Below are positions 9,262-18,037 of a stretch of DNA of 64,000 nt, piece after piece (positions within the stretch are counted from its first letter, which is position 1; each line of letters begins with the position of its first letter). Made by a program: the position numbers and the translations under genes. Location: contig CP007494.1 in NCBI GenBank assembly GCA_000612485.1, forward strand, positions 2,170,001 through 2,234,000, given 5' to 3'. The notes beneath the pieces are model-generated. The model had not been told where the DNA came from, made no database searches, and was given only the letters and a program-made list of their open reading frames with translations. Source of the DNA: Bordetella holmesii ATCC 51541 (GTDB lineage: Bacteria > Pseudomonadota > Gammaproteobacteria > Burkholderiales > Burkholderiaceae_B).

Positions 9262-10371
9262 ATGTCTCTATTCAAACGGTCTGTCGTCAGCGAGATTACA
9301 AGTCACGCCGGCGTGGTGTTTTCCACTCTAGTAGTAGTGTGGCTGAGCGTTCTGCTGGTGCGCTTGCTGGGCGAGGCCGCGGGCGGGTCCATCGGTGCCG
9401 ACGTGGTGCTCGGCCTGGCGGCGTTTTCCACTATTACGGCGTTGCCGACCATTCTGGCGGTGTCCTTGTTCATTGCGGTGCTGACTACCGTCACCCGCAA
9501 CTATCGCGAATCCGAAATGGTGGTCTGGTTCGCCAGCGGCCTGTCGCTGGCTGACTGGCTACGGCCCGTGCTGCGCGTGGCCGTGCCGATCGCGGCCGTG
9601 GTGGCTGGTTTGACGCTGGTGGCCTCGCCATGGGCCTATCGCCAGATTGGCGAGTATCGCGAACGCTTCGAGCAGCGCTCTGATCTGTCCAAGGTGGCGG
9701 CGGGTCAGTTTGCCGAGTCGGGGCGCGGAGATAGGGTTTTCTTCACTGAGGACCCCGTCAATCCGCGCGACGAATTGGGAGCGGTATTTGCTCGGGCGAT
9801 CGATCCCGAGTGGTTCAGTGTGCTGACGGCCAAGAGCGCCTGTGGCGAAACGCTGGACAATGGCGATCGGTTCCTGGTGCTGTCGGGTGGCCATCGGTAC
9901 GACCTCAAACCCGGCACGCCCGAGGTCCGCCTGACAAATTTTGAAGAGTACGGCATCCGCCTTGAAAGCAAGGCGGGCGATGATCCCATCGCCGAGGCGC
10001 GAGCGGCGGCCGAACGCTCGAGCAAGGCGCGTTCCACGACGCAATTGATGCAAGACAACACGAATAGTTCATGGTCACAGATCATGTGGCGGGTTTCCAT
10101 GCCGCTGGCGGCCCTGAATCTGGCATTGCTGGCCATTCCGCTAGGCGCGGTCAATCCCCGCCTGGGCCGCTCGGGGGATTTTCTGATCGCCGGGCTAGTG
10201 GGCCTGTTCTACATGAACCTCATCAACTTGTCGCGCGCCTGGATCAGTAGCGGAAAACTGCCCTTTGGCATTGGGGTCTGGGTGATCCACGCCATCGTGC
10301 TGGCCCTGACGATTTTCTTGCTCTACAGGCGGCTGCGCGTGAAAGCGCCCAAGCCTGCGAAAGCCGCGTAG
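9262..10371 (+). CDS. lptF: LPS export permease LptF
   Basis: Inner-membrane subunit of the LptB2FG transporter that extracts lipopolysaccharide from the membrane. Start ATG 9262 (MSLFKRSVVSEITSHAG) gives 369 residues, the family length. Three N-terminal membrane segments, a periplasmic jellyroll region (about 130-270) and three C-terminal segments are visible. In many relatives lptG follows lptF directly; here the next gene is a LysR pseudogene on the other strand, so lptG must lie elsewhere. Confidence 0.93.
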   Translation: MSLFKRSVVSEITSHAGVVFSTLVVVWLSVLLVRLLGEAAGGSIGADVVLGLAAFSTITALPTILAVSLFIAVLTTVTRNYRESEMVVWFASGLSLADWLRPVLRVAVPIAAVVAGLTLVASPWAYRQIGEYRERFEQRSDLSKVAAGQFAESGRGDRVFFTEDPVNPRDELGAVFARAIDPEWFSVLTAKSACGETLDNGDRFLVLSGGHRYDLKPGTPEVRLTNFEEYGIRLESKAGDDPIAEARAAAERSSKARSTTQLMQDNTNSSWSQIMWRVSMPLAALNLALLAIPLGAVNPRLGRSGDFLIAGLVGLFYMNLINLSRAWISSGKLPFGIGVWVIHAIVLALTIFLLYRRLRVKAPKPAKAA

Positions 10372-10379
10372 GCCGCAGA

Positions 10380-11303
10380 TCACACTCCGTCGGTGATCAG
10401 TTCGCCGGCCCTGCCGGCAAACAGCGCCTGGTTGCGCTCGGCGGCTTCGCGCATGAAGTCCCACAGCAGACTGACCCGCTTGAGGCGGTAGAGATCTTCG
10501 TGGCAATACATCCAGAAGCTGCGCGTGATGGCCACCTCTGCGCTCAATACAGGAGTAAGCCTGGGATCTTGCGCGGCAATGAAGCACGGCAGAATCGCCA
10601 ACGACTGGCCTTGCAGGGCGGCGTGGTATTGCGCTACTACACTGGTGCTGCGCAGCACGACCCGGCTATTGGGCAGTAAGTCTTCCAGGTATCACAATCG
10701 TTCGCTAAAAAGCAGTTCGTCTACGTAGCCGATAAAGCTGTGGCCGGCGAGGTCCGTGCGCGAACCGATATGCGGATGGCGCGCGAGGTATTGCGGCGTA
10801 CCGTAGAGCATCAGCGTGTAATCGCATAGGCGGCTGCATATATAGGGACCACGTTGTGGCCGCTCGATGGTAATGGCCAGATCCGCTTCGCGCTTGGATA
10901 GGCTGACAAAGCGCGGCACGGGCAGAATATCCAGCGTGATATGGGGATATCGGCGCTGGAAGTCCGCGGCCAGGGGGGTGACGACGTAGCTGCCGAAACC
11001 TTCGGTCGCACCGATGCGGATATGGCCCGATAGTGCCTGCCCGATGCCCGAAAGACTCTCGCGCGCGCTGTGCATGGTGCTTTCCAGTTGTTCGGCATGG
11101 ACAAAGAGCCGGTGCCCGTCGTCGGTCAATACAAAGCCGGCACTGCGCGACTTCTCAAACAGCAAACTGCCCAGTTCGGCTTCCAGAGCGCGGATGCGGC
11201 GCGCCACGGTGGTGTGTTCGACCCCCAAGGTGCGGGCCGCGGCACTGACCCGCTGGCTGCGTGCCACCTCAAGAAAGTAACGCAGACTGTCCCAGTCGAG
11301 CAT
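10380..11303 (-). pseudogene. LysR-family regulator with an in-frame stop codon
   Basis: Start ATG 11303 gives MLDWDSLRYFLEVARSQRVSA and a winged-helix domain (AARTLGVEHTTVARRIRALE). The effector domain runs to LLFSERL, where TGA (10694-10692) interrupts it. The same frame continues with YLEDLLPNSRVVLRSTSVVAQ and ends normally at 10380 (307 codons counting the TGA). One base change therefore removes about 100 C-terminal residues; the retained 203 residues include the DNA-binding domain. The neighbour at 11461 diverges, with a dyad between them. Confidence 0.88.
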
Positions 11304-11346
11304 GGCGAAATGGCTTCCCGTGGCGAGGCTGTTTTGTTGTGTATTT

Positions 11347-11365
11347 ATGCACAAGACATGTGCAT
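11347..11365. promoter_or_regulatory. Dyad between the LysR pseudogene and the binding-protein gene
   Basis: ATGCAC-N7-GTGCAT is a perfect 6+6 inverted repeat in the 157-bp divergent region. It is where a LysR regulator would bind to control itself and the 11461 gene. The protein that should bind it is encoded by the broken gene. Confidence 0.55.
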
Positions 11366-11460
11366 TTTGTGGTGTTGCTTGTGGATTTTCACACATCTAC
11401 ACTAGCCTGAGCTACCGCCTTCGAGGACGGTTGGCCAAAAAAAACACAGGAGACAAGTTC

Positions 11461-12678
11461 ATGACGATGCATGCGTGCGCAAAGGCCGCTGGCCTGTGCC
11501 TGGGTGCTTTGCTGGTAGGGCAAGCCATGGCGGCGGATAAGCCGCCGGTCAAAATCGGTGTATTGACAGATATGTCGGGGACCTACGCGGCCATGGGTGG
11601 GGCCGGGTCGGTCGCAGCGGCGCAATTGGCCATCGACGATTGCTTGGCCGCCGAATGCAAGGGCATGAAGATTGAGCTGGTCTCCGCTGACAACCAGAAC
11701 AAGGCGGATGTGGGCGCGGCGCGGGCCCGTGAGTGGTTTGACCGGGACGGTGTGACTGCCATTGCCGACCTGACCAATTCAGCCGTTGCGTTGGCCGTGC
11801 AGGGTATCGCGCGGGAAAAGAACAAGGTGGTGATGTTTTCCGGTCCGGCCACAACCGCGCTGACGAACAAAGAATGCTCGCCGGTCGGCTTTCATTGGAT
11901 GTTCGACACGTACTCGCAGTCTGCCGGCGGTGCCAAGGCCACGGTCAAGGCCGGTGGGAAGTCCTGGTATTTCGTGACGGTGGATTATGCCTTCGGGCAC
12001 TCATTGGAGGCCGATACTGCCAAAGCCGTGAAGTCGCTTGGCGGCACCGTAGCTGGCAGCGTTCGCCATCCGCTCAATGCGCCGGATTTCGCCTCGTATC
12101 TGTTGCAGGCACAAAGCTCCAAGGCCCAGGTGGTGGCTCTGGCCAATGGCGGCCAGGATACGGTCAACGCCGTCAAGCAGGCACGCGAGTTCGGCATCGT
12201 CGACGGCGGGCAGCGGCTGGTTTCGTTGCTGATTTTCCTGTCGGATCTGCGAGCGCTGGGGCTGGAGAATGCCCAGGGGCTTGCCTACGTCGACGGGTTC
12301 TACTGGGATTACGACGATGCCTCCCGGCAGTGGTCCGCGCGTTTCGAGAAAGCCTTCCGTGGTCTGAAGCCCACCATGACGCAGGCCGGAGTCTATTCAA
12401 GCGTATTGCATTACCTGCGTGCCGTGGCCGCTGCTGGCAGCACGGATGGCAAGGTGGTGGCCGCCAAGATGCGTGAATTGCCGATCAAGGACCCCATTAT
12501 GCGCAACGCGTCCATCCGCCCCGATGGACGTGTGATTCACGACATGTACCTCTATGAGGTCAAGAAGCCGGCCGACTCCAAGGGCGGCTGGGATTATTCC
12601 AAACTGGTGGCGACGATTCCCGCCGCCGAAGCCTTTCAGCCACTGGCCGATTCGAGCTGCCCATTGGTCAAGCACTGA
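11461..12678 (+). CDS. ABC-transporter periplasmic binding protein (branched-chain amino acid type)
   Basis: 405 residues. A signal peptide is clear (MTMHACAKAAGLCLGALLVG, cleavage likely after GQAMA). The mature part is a type I periplasmic binding fold of the LivK/Peripla_BP_6 kind: VKIGVLTDMSGTYAAMGGAG, FSGPATTALTNKECSP and YFVTVDYAFGHSLEADTAKA. Start ATG 11461 is preceded by AGGAGA. No permease or ATPase gene lies nearby, so it must share a transporter encoded elsewhere. The substrate is unknown, perhaps an amino acid or aromatic acid. Confidence 0.9.
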   Translation: MTMHACAKAAGLCLGALLVGQAMAADKPPVKIGVLTDMSGTYAAMGGAGSVAAAQLAIDDCLAAECKGMKIELVSADNQNKADVGAARAREWFDRDGVTAIADLTNSAVALAVQGIAREKNKVVMFSGPATTALTNKECSPVGFHWMFDTYSQSAGGAKATVKAGGKSWYFVTVDYAFGHSLEADTAKAVKSLGGTVAGSVRHPLNAPDFASYLLQAQSSKAQVVALANGGQDTVNAVKQAREFGIVDGGQRLVSLLIFLSDLRALGLENAQGLAYVDGFYWDYDDASRQWSARFEKAFRGLKPTMTQAGVYSSVLHYLRAVAAAGSTDGKVVAAKMRELPIKDPIMRNASIRPDGRVIHDMYLYEVKKPADSKGGWDYSKLVATIPAAEAFQPLADSSCPLVKH

Positions 12679-12741
12679 TCGCAAATCCGTCAACAGGCGC
12701 GGCCTGCGGGCCGCCTATCTAAGCAGTCTGAGGAGCAAGCA

Positions 12742-14226
12742 ATGAGCGAAGTCCCCCGCGTGCCGTTACTGATCGGCGGCAAATTGGTGCAGTCCAAGAG
12801 CACGCAGTGGCGTGATGTCATCAATCCGGCCACGCAGCAAGTCGTGGCCCAGGTGCCTTTTGCCACGCGCGAGGAACTGGACCAAGCCGTGGCCAATGCC
12901 AAGGAGGCCTTCCAGACCTGGCGCAACGCGGGACAGGGTCAGCGCATGCGCATCATGCTGAAGTTTCAGCAATTGCTGCGTGACAACACTTCCAAGCTTG
13001 CCGAGATGATCACGCGCGAGCACGGTAAGACGCTGCCTGACGCCGAGGGCGAGGTCGGGCGCGGGTTGGAGGTCGTCGAGCACGCGTGCTCGATTGCCAG
13101 CCTGCAACTGGGCGAATACGCCGAGAACGCTGCCTCTGGCATCGATGTCTACACTCTGATTCAGCCGCTGGGCGTTTGTGCTGGTATCACGGCCTTCAAT
13201 TTTCCGGTGATGCTGCCTTGCTTCATGTTTCCCATCGCCGTGTCTTGCGGTAATACCTTTGTGCTCAAACCCTCCGAGCAGGATCCCACCACATCGCTTT
13301 ATCTGGCACTGGAGGCGGGGCTGCCGCCAGGCGTGCTCAACGTGGTGCACGGCGGCCCCGATATCGCCAATGGCCTGTGCGAGCACCCCGATATCAAAGC
13401 GGTGTCCTTCATTGGTTCGACGCGAGTGGGCTCTGAGATCTATGACCGCGCCTCCAAGGCCGGCAAGCGTTGCCAGTCCATGATGGGCGCCAAGAATCAT
13501 TGCGTCGTGCTGCCCGACGCCGATCCCGAAGTGGCGCTCAATCAACTGATAGGAGCGGCGTTTGGCGCGGCCGGACAGCGTTGCATGGCCACCTCTGTTG
13601 CCGTGCTGGTCGGCGAGGCGCGGAATTGGTTGCCTGATTTCGTGGAGCGCTCCAAGAAGCTCAAGGTCAATGTGGGCACTGACCGGCAGGCCGATCTCGG
13701 GCCGCTGGTGTCGGTCAATGCTCGCCAACGCGTCGAAAGCCTGATTCAGAAAGGCGTCGAGGAGGGCGCCAAGCTGTTGCTCGACGGGCGCGGAGTCGAG
13801 GTGCAAGGGTATGGCCAGGGCAACTTCGTGGGGCCGACCATTTTCGACGGCGTGACTGAGGCGATGACGATCTATCGGGAGGAGGTCTTCGGCCCGGTAC
13901 TGTGCGTGGTCGGTGTGGAGACGCTGGAAGAGGCCGTAGCTTTCGTCAACCGGAACCCCAACGGCAACGGCGTGGCCTTGTTCACTCAGGACGGCGGCGC
14001 GGCGCGCTATTTCCAGAATAATATCGATGTCGGTCAGGTAGGCATCAATATTCCCATCCCGGTGCCCGTGGCCTGGTTCAGTTTTACCGGTTCGCGTGGT
14101 TCCAAGCTGGGCGATCTCGGTCCCAACGGCAAGCAGGCCGTGCAGTTCTGGACGCAGACCAAGACGATTACCGCGCGCTGGTCGGCGCACGGGCGTTCTG
14201 TCAATACGACCATCACGATGCGTTGA
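12742..14226 (+). CDS. mmsA: CoA-acylating methylmalonate-semialdehyde dehydrogenase
   Basis: NAD-dependent aldehyde dehydrogenase that turns methylmalonate semialdehyde into propionyl-CoA in valine breakdown. The 494 residues show GVCAGITAFNFPVMLPCFMF, the NAD-binding GSTRVGSEIY and the catalytic cysteine in GAAGQRCMATS. The C-terminal PIPVPVAWFSFTGSRGSKLGD is typical of the MmsA/IolA branch. Ribosome site GAGGAG lies before ATG 12742. The propionyl-CoA product could feed the methylcitrate genes at 57855-61528. Confidence 0.94.
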   Translation: MSEVPRVPLLIGGKLVQSKSTQWRDVINPATQQVVAQVPFATREELDQAVANAKEAFQTWRNAGQGQRMRIMLKFQQLLRDNTSKLAEMITREHGKTLPDAEGEVGRGLEVVEHACSIASLQLGEYAENAASGIDVYTLIQPLGVCAGITAFNFPVMLPCFMFPIAVSCGNTFVLKPSEQDPTTSLYLALEAGLPPGVLNVVHGGPDIANGLCEHPDIKAVSFIGSTRVGSEIYDRASKAGKRCQSMMGAKNHCVVLPDADPEVALNQLIGAAFGAAGQRCMATSVAVLVGEARNWLPDFVERSKKLKVNVGTDRQADLGPLVSVNARQRVESLIQKGVEEGAKLLLDGRGVEVQGYGQGNFVGPTIFDGVTEAMTIYREEVFGPVLCVVGVETLEEAVAFVNRNPNGNGVALFTQDGGAARYFQNNIDVGQVGINIPIPVPVAWFSFTGSRGSKLGDLGPNGKQAVQFWTQTKTITARWSAHGRSVNTTITMR

Positions 14227-14244
14227 TCCTCTGGTGGCGTTACC

Positions 14245-14274
14245 TCTCCCGAATCGAGTCTACGGATTCGGGAG
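14245..14274 (+). terminator. Possible mmsA terminator
   Basis: A CTCCCGAATC/GATTCGGGAG inverted repeat of 10 bp lies shortly after the mmsA stop. No T-run follows, so it may be a weak or factor-dependent terminator or an mRNA-stabilising stem. Confidence 0.45.
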
Positions 14275-14321
14275 GGGTGTCGCGCCGACAGCCCTGCGTG
14301 CCAGTGCACAAGCTTATTCGT

Positions 14322-14358
14322 ATAAGTAATATGGGATGGTTCTTATATTACTTATAAT
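14322..14358 (+). promoter_or_regulatory. Large dyad over the cysB promoter
   Basis: ATAAGTAATAT (14322-14332) and ATATTACTTAT (14345-14355) form a perfect 11-bp inverted repeat spaced by 12 bases. The right arm overlaps a consensus -10 TATAAT at 14353-14358. The layout suggests autoregulation by the LysR-type CysB encoded immediately downstream. Confidence 0.65.
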
Positions 14359-14381
14359 AAGCTGCACGAATAGGGGCCACC

Positions 14382-15326
14382 ATGAACCTCCAGCAATTCC
14401 GTTTTGTGCGCGAAACCATCCGCCGTGACTTCAACCTCACTGAAGCCGCGCGCATGCTCTACACCTCCCAGCCTGGCGTCTCCAAGGCCATCATCGAGTT
14501 CGAGGATGAACTGGGCATAAAAATTTTCGAGCGCCACGGCAAACGCATCAAATGTTTGACCAAACCAGGTCTTGCCGTCTCGCAGGTCATCGACCGCATC
14601 ATGCGTGAGGTCGATAATTTGAAGAAAGTCAGTGATGAGTTTGCCCGGCGCGACGAGGGCGGGTTGGTGATCGCTTGTACGCACACGCAGGCGCGCTATC
14701 TCTTGCCGCGCGTCATTCCTGCCTTCCGTAAACAGTTTCCCAAGGTTCACCTTTCGTTGGCCGAAGGCAGTCCGGCGCAGTTGGCCGAGATGGTGCTGCA
14801 CGAGCAAGCCGATCTGGCTCTGGCAACCGAGTCGCTGGCGCTGACTCCTGGCCTGGCGACGCTGCCGGTCTACGCTTGGGAACATACCGTTGTGGTCCGG
14901 CCCGACCACCCCTTGGCCGACTTGAAGTCGTCCGAAGCCAAACGGCTGAGCCTGGCCCAACTGGCGGAGTACCCCATCGTGACCTACGACCGGGCATTTA
15001 CGGGCCGCAGCACCATAGATGAGGTTTTTGCCAATCAGGCGATTCACCCTGACATCGTGCTGGAGGCCATCGATGCCGACGTCATCAAGACGTATGTGGA
15101 TGTTGGCCTGGGGATAGGCATCATCGCCGGGGTCGCCTATGACCCACGGCGCGATAGCAATTTGGTCGGACTGCCGGTGGGGCATCTGTTCGGCACGCAT
15201 ACCACGCGCGTGGGTGTGAAGTCGGGCGTATTCCTGCGCGACTATGTCTACACCTTCCTGGAGATGTTGGCGCCCTCGCTTACGCGCCAAGTCGTGACCG
15301 AGGCTGTTCAGGGTCTGCCCCGTTAA
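14382..15326 (+). CDS. cysB: CysB-type LysR transcriptional regulator
   Basis: 314 residues. The N-terminal helix-turn-helix is MNLQQFRFVRETIRRDFNLT with EAARMLYTSQPGVSKAIIE, typical of CysB/Cbl. The ligand domain has CTHTQARYLLPRVIPAFRK, a CysB-like inducer site, and VGLGIGIIAGVAYDP. CysB proteins control sulfate assimilation and respond to O-acetylserine or N-acetylserine. ATG 14382 follows the large dyad. The gene ends in an intrinsic terminator whose T-run holds IS copy 2. Confidence 0.93.
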   Translation: MNLQQFRFVRETIRRDFNLTEAARMLYTSQPGVSKAIIEFEDELGIKIFERHGKRIKCLTKPGLAVSQVIDRIMREVDNLKKVSDEFARRDEGGLVIACTHTQARYLLPRVIPAFRKQFPKVHLSLAEGSPAQLAEMVLHEQADLALATESLALTPGLATLPVYAWEHTVVVRPDHPLADLKSSEAKRLSLAQLAEYPIVTYDRAFTGRSTIDEVFANQAIHPDIVLEAIDADVIKTYVDVGLGIGIIAGVAYDPRRDSNLVGLPVGHLFGTHTTRVGVKSGVFLRDYVYTFLEMLAPSLTRQVVTEAVQGLPR

Positions 15327-15344
15327 GTCTTCGTGCCGCCGCAA

Positions 15345-15370
15345 GCCGCCCCTGCCGGGCGGTTTTTTTT
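15345..15370 (+). terminator. cysB terminator, target of IS copy 2
   Basis: CCGCCC/GGGCGG stem with a 5-base loop followed by 8 T. The IS starts directly after the last T, and another T-run follows its far end, so the hairpin and U-tract remain usable. Confidence 0.88.
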
Positions 15371-16676
15371 GGTTCATCGCGGAATAGCGTGGAGCCGTGC
15401 TTGATTGCCGTTACGCTTGATCCTTGATTTTTCAAGGATCAAGGCCGGGATCATGCTGGACCGCAAGACGATCGAGAGGTTGGGTGGGTGGGAAGGTTAT
15501 CGGGTGGAGCGGGTCGTGTGGCCTGAAGGTGAGAGCCGGACGGTCACGATTTACCTGAAGCCTTCAGCGCGAACGATGCACTGCGAGCACTGCGGCAACC
15601 GATGTCGGCAGGTGCATGAGACGACCACGCGCCGGGTGCGGGATCTGCCGCTAATGGCGCTGCGAGTGACGCTGGTAGTGCCGCGTCGGCGGGTCTGGTG
15701 CGAGCAGTGCGGTGGACCGCATCTGGAGAGGCTGAGCTGGCTGGGCCGTTACCAGCGAGTGACCGACCGGCTGGCCGAGGCGGTCAGCCAGTTGCTTGAG
15801 TCCAGCAACATTCTGGCCGTGGCGCGCTTCTTCCAACTGGGTTGGCACACGGTCAAGGCGCTGGACAAGGCCCTGCTGCGACGGGCGATCCAAGAGCCGG
15901 ACTGGAGCCAGATCCACTACCTAGCGATGGACGAGTTCGCTCTACACAAGGGCCATCGTTATGCCACGGTCGTTGTCGATCCGATCCGCCGTCAGGTGCT
16001 ATGGATCGGTGATGGCCGCTCGCGCGAGACGGCCAGAGCCTTCTTCGAACAACTGCCAACTGGGGTTGCCCAGCAGATCCGGGCCGTAGCGATCGACATG
16101 ACGACGGCCTATGAGCTGGAGATCCAGGCCAACTGCCCCAACGCCGAGATCGTCTACGACCTGTTCCACGTCGTGGCCAAGTACGGCCGTGAAGTGATAG
16201 ACCGGGTGCGTGTAGACCAAGCGAACCAGTTGCGGCACGACAAGCCGGCCCGCCGGGTGATCAAGTCCAGTCGCTGGCTACTGCTGCGCAATCGCAAAAA
16301 CCTCGATCCGTGCCAATCGGTAAAGTTGGACGAGTTGCTCCAGGCCAACCAGCCCTTGCTCACCGCTTATCTGATGCGCGATGAGCTCAAACAGCTGTGG
16401 TTCTACCAACACCCCGGCTACGCCCGCCAGGCATGGGATCACTGGCTGCAACAGGCTCAGGGCAGCGGCATCGCCGCCTTGGCTCACTTCGCGCTCAAGC
16501 TAAAAGCCTATCTGCACGGGATTCTGTCTCGCTGTCGCCACCGGCTCAACACCAGCATCGTCGAGGGCATCAACAACACCATCAAAGTCATCAAGCGCCG
16601 CGCCTACGGCTACCGCGATCAGGAGTACTTCTTCCTCAAGATACGGTCTGCATTCCCCGGTATTCCTCGATGAACC
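15371..16676 (+). mobile_element. IS1001-like insertion sequence, copy 2
   Basis: 1306 bp with the same terminal repeats as copy 1 but in the opposite orientation. It is flanked by 8 T on the left (15363-15370) and 9 T on the right (16677-16685). The transposase reads away from cysB and towards the Fur-box promoter and DUF2325 gene. Confidence 0.95.
15453..16673 (+). CDS. tnpA: ISL3-family transposase (IS1001 type), copy 2
   Basis: Protein identical to copy 1 by reading, 406 residues from ATG 15453. It follows the same 11-bp hairpin (15417-15442). A silent difference from copy 1 is seen near the 3' end (ATA instead of ATC in the KIRSAF segment). Intact, so it could mobilise all copies. Confidence 0.93.
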   Translation: MLDRKTIERLGGWEGYRVERVVWPEGESRTVTIYLKPSARTMHCEHCGNRCRQVHETTTRRVRDLPLMALRVTLVVPRRRVWCEQCGGPHLERLSWLGRYQRVTDRLAEAVSQLLESSNILAVARFFQLGWHTVKALDKALLRRAIQEPDWSQIHYLAMDEFALHKGHRYATVVVDPIRRQVLWIGDGRSRETARAFFEQLPTGVAQQIRAVAIDMTTAYELEIQANCPNAEIVYDLFHVVAKYGREVIDRVRVDQANQLRHDKPARRVIKSSRWLLLRNRKNLDPCQSVKLDELLQANQPLLTAYLMRDELKQLWFYQHPGYARQAWDHWLQQAQGSGIAALAHFALKLKAYLHGILSRCRHRLNTSIVEGINNTIKVIKRRAYGYRDQEYFFLKIRSAFPGIPR

Positions 16677-16762
16677 TTTTTTTTTGCCTTTTTGCGGCAA
16701 AGGGATCGCGCGTGCTCAAGAAAGCTATGTATGGAGGCGAGCCGATAAAAATAATTAAATAA

Positions 16763-16810
16763 GAATGACTCTCATTTGATTTGACTAAACAATAGGAATC
16801 ATTATCATTA
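16763..16810 (+). promoter_or_regulatory. Promoter with two Fur-box-like sites
   Basis: GAATGACTCTCATTTGA (16763-16779) and GGAATCATTATCATTA (16795-16810) resemble the Fur consensus GATAATGATAATCATTATC. A -35 TTGACT (16781-16786) and -10 TATCAT (16803-16808), spaced 16 bp, lie between and under them. The second box covers the -10, as expected for iron repression of the DUF2325 gene. Confidence 0.7.
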
Positions 16811-16840
16811 CCAAAGACGCAACAACCGATGAGGTGAATC

Positions 16841-17176
16841 ATGGTGGCAGGCTTGAGCGCGGTGGTGGTCGGTGCTGACCGACTGGGCAATATCCCGGAT
16901 CTTCTGAAGGGGCACAATATTTCGATTACGCATCACATCAGTGGGCGTGATCCTTCGCATCAGAAAAAGACGCTGCAATTGCCTTCGGGTACGCAGTTGG
17001 TCATTTTGCTGACCGATTTTCTGGGCCATAACGTCATGAAGACCTTCCGCAATGCCGCCCAGCGTGGGGGCATCAAAGTCGTCGCTTGTCGGCGCTCGGT
17101 GTGCAGCATGCAGCAGGCCTTGCAGCAATGCGGCCTCTGCAACCAAGGCTGCGAAAAGAAAATGACCCGACACTGA
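16841..17176 (+). CDS. DUF2325 family protein, probably iron-regulated
   Basis: 111 residues. It has a short Rossmann-like fold start (SAVVVGADRLGNIPDLLKGH), then ISGRDPSHQKKTLQLPSGTQ, the segment LVILLTDFLGHNVMKTF, and a C-terminal cysteine set (CRRS, CSMQQALQQCGLCNQGCEKK) that could bind metal. This is the DUF2325 pattern; its biochemical role is not known to me. Ribosome site GAGG precedes ATG 16841. The Fur-box promoter upstream suggests expression in low iron. Confidence 0.85.
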   Translation: MVAGLSAVVVGADRLGNIPDLLKGHNISITHHISGRDPSHQKKTLQLPSGTQLVILLTDFLGHNVMKTFRNAAQRGGIKVVACRRSVCSMQQALQQCGLCNQGCEKKMTRH

Positions 17177-17282
17177 GTTCAGCCATGCCCCATCTTTTCT
17201 CACCGCGGCCTGCGGCCGGCAGCATCTACGAGATGCGCCGACAGTCTTGAGCTGAAGTGGCGGCTTTGCCGCCCGGTTTAGG

Positions 17283-17307
17283 CGCCCCTTTTTGGGGCGT
17301 TTTTTTT
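17283..17307 (+). terminator. Intrinsic terminator after the DUF2325 gene
   Basis: CGCCCC/GGGGCG stem, 5-T loop, then 8 T (17300-17307). It lies about 105 bp after the stop and also separates this gene from the convergent lipoprotein gene. Confidence 0.88.
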
Positions 17308-17371
17308 ACTGCCGGTGTGCCAAATAAAAACGCCGGCAAGGCCGGCGTCGGGTATCGGGGACGCTGGAGGT

Positions 17372-18037
17372 TCAGTCGTTGGAGGCGCGTGCAGATGCCA
17401 ACAGGCTGCCATCGAGACGGCGGGCACCATTGAAACGCTTGGACCAGTAAGCCAAGGTCATGTTCTCGACACGGACGACTCCGCCGGCGCTGGGCGAATG
17501 GACGAAACGATTCTCGCCCATGTAAATGCCCACGTGCGAATAGCGGCGGCCCAAGGTATTGAAGAACACCAGATCGCCGGGGCGCAGTTCCTTGCGATCG
17601 ATGACCGTGGCCTGCCGGGCGATATCCGCCGCGTTGCGCGGAACTTTCAGGCCGAGCGAGCGCTCAACGGAATAGGCGACCAAGCCGCTGCAATCAAAAC
17701 CGGTAGCCGGGGAGCTGCCGCCGAAACGATAGCGCACACCCAATTGATTGAGGGCTTCGGCCACCAGGGCGCTGTCGCTGGCAAAAGGGGCTTGCGCCTG
17801 GCGTTGCCGTTCGCGTTTGATTTTATGGGTGACCAGCAGGCCGATCGGGTCATCCGAGGTGGCGACCCATTCCGTTTCGTAAGGATCGATTTCGGAATCG
17901 TAGGCAGAGGTTTGCGTCCCCTTGGTCGCGCAGCCGGCCATCACCGCTACGCAGATGGCCGGCGCAAACAAGCGCAGGCCCCGGCGAATGAGGCGGAAGG
18001 AGGAGTCAGGTAGCGCGAGGAAGGAGTGTCGATGCAT
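17372..18037 (-). CDS. NlpC/P60 family lipoprotein (cell-wall endopeptidase)
   Basis: 221 residues from ATG 18037 (MHRHSFLALPDSSFRLIRRG); a second in-frame ATG 30 bases upstream is an alternative. The signal peptide ends in the lipobox VMAGC, so the protein is an anchored lipoprotein. The C-terminal NlpC/P60 domain (about 95-215) has the catalytic cysteine in GFDCSGL and the histidines in YSHVGIYMG and RFVHSPS. Such enzymes cut peptidoglycan stem peptides. It diverges from prpE across 245 bp. Confidence 0.9.
   Translation of the reverse strand: MHRHSFLALPDSSFRLIRRGLRLFAPAICVAVMAGCATKGTQTSAYDSEIDPYETEWVATSDDPIGLLVTHKIKRERQRQAQAPFASDSALVAEALNQLGVRYRFGGSSPATGFDCSGLVAYSVERSLGLKVPRNAADIARQATVIDRKELRPGDLVFFNTLGRRYSHVGIYMGENRFVHSPSAGGVVRVENMTLAYWSKRFNGARRLDGSLLASARASND

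Noticed and set aside
12766..14190. A 474-codon open frame antisense to mmsA
   Set aside because: Composition is that of a shadow frame in G+C-rich coding DNA, with no recognisable domain and no ribosome site.
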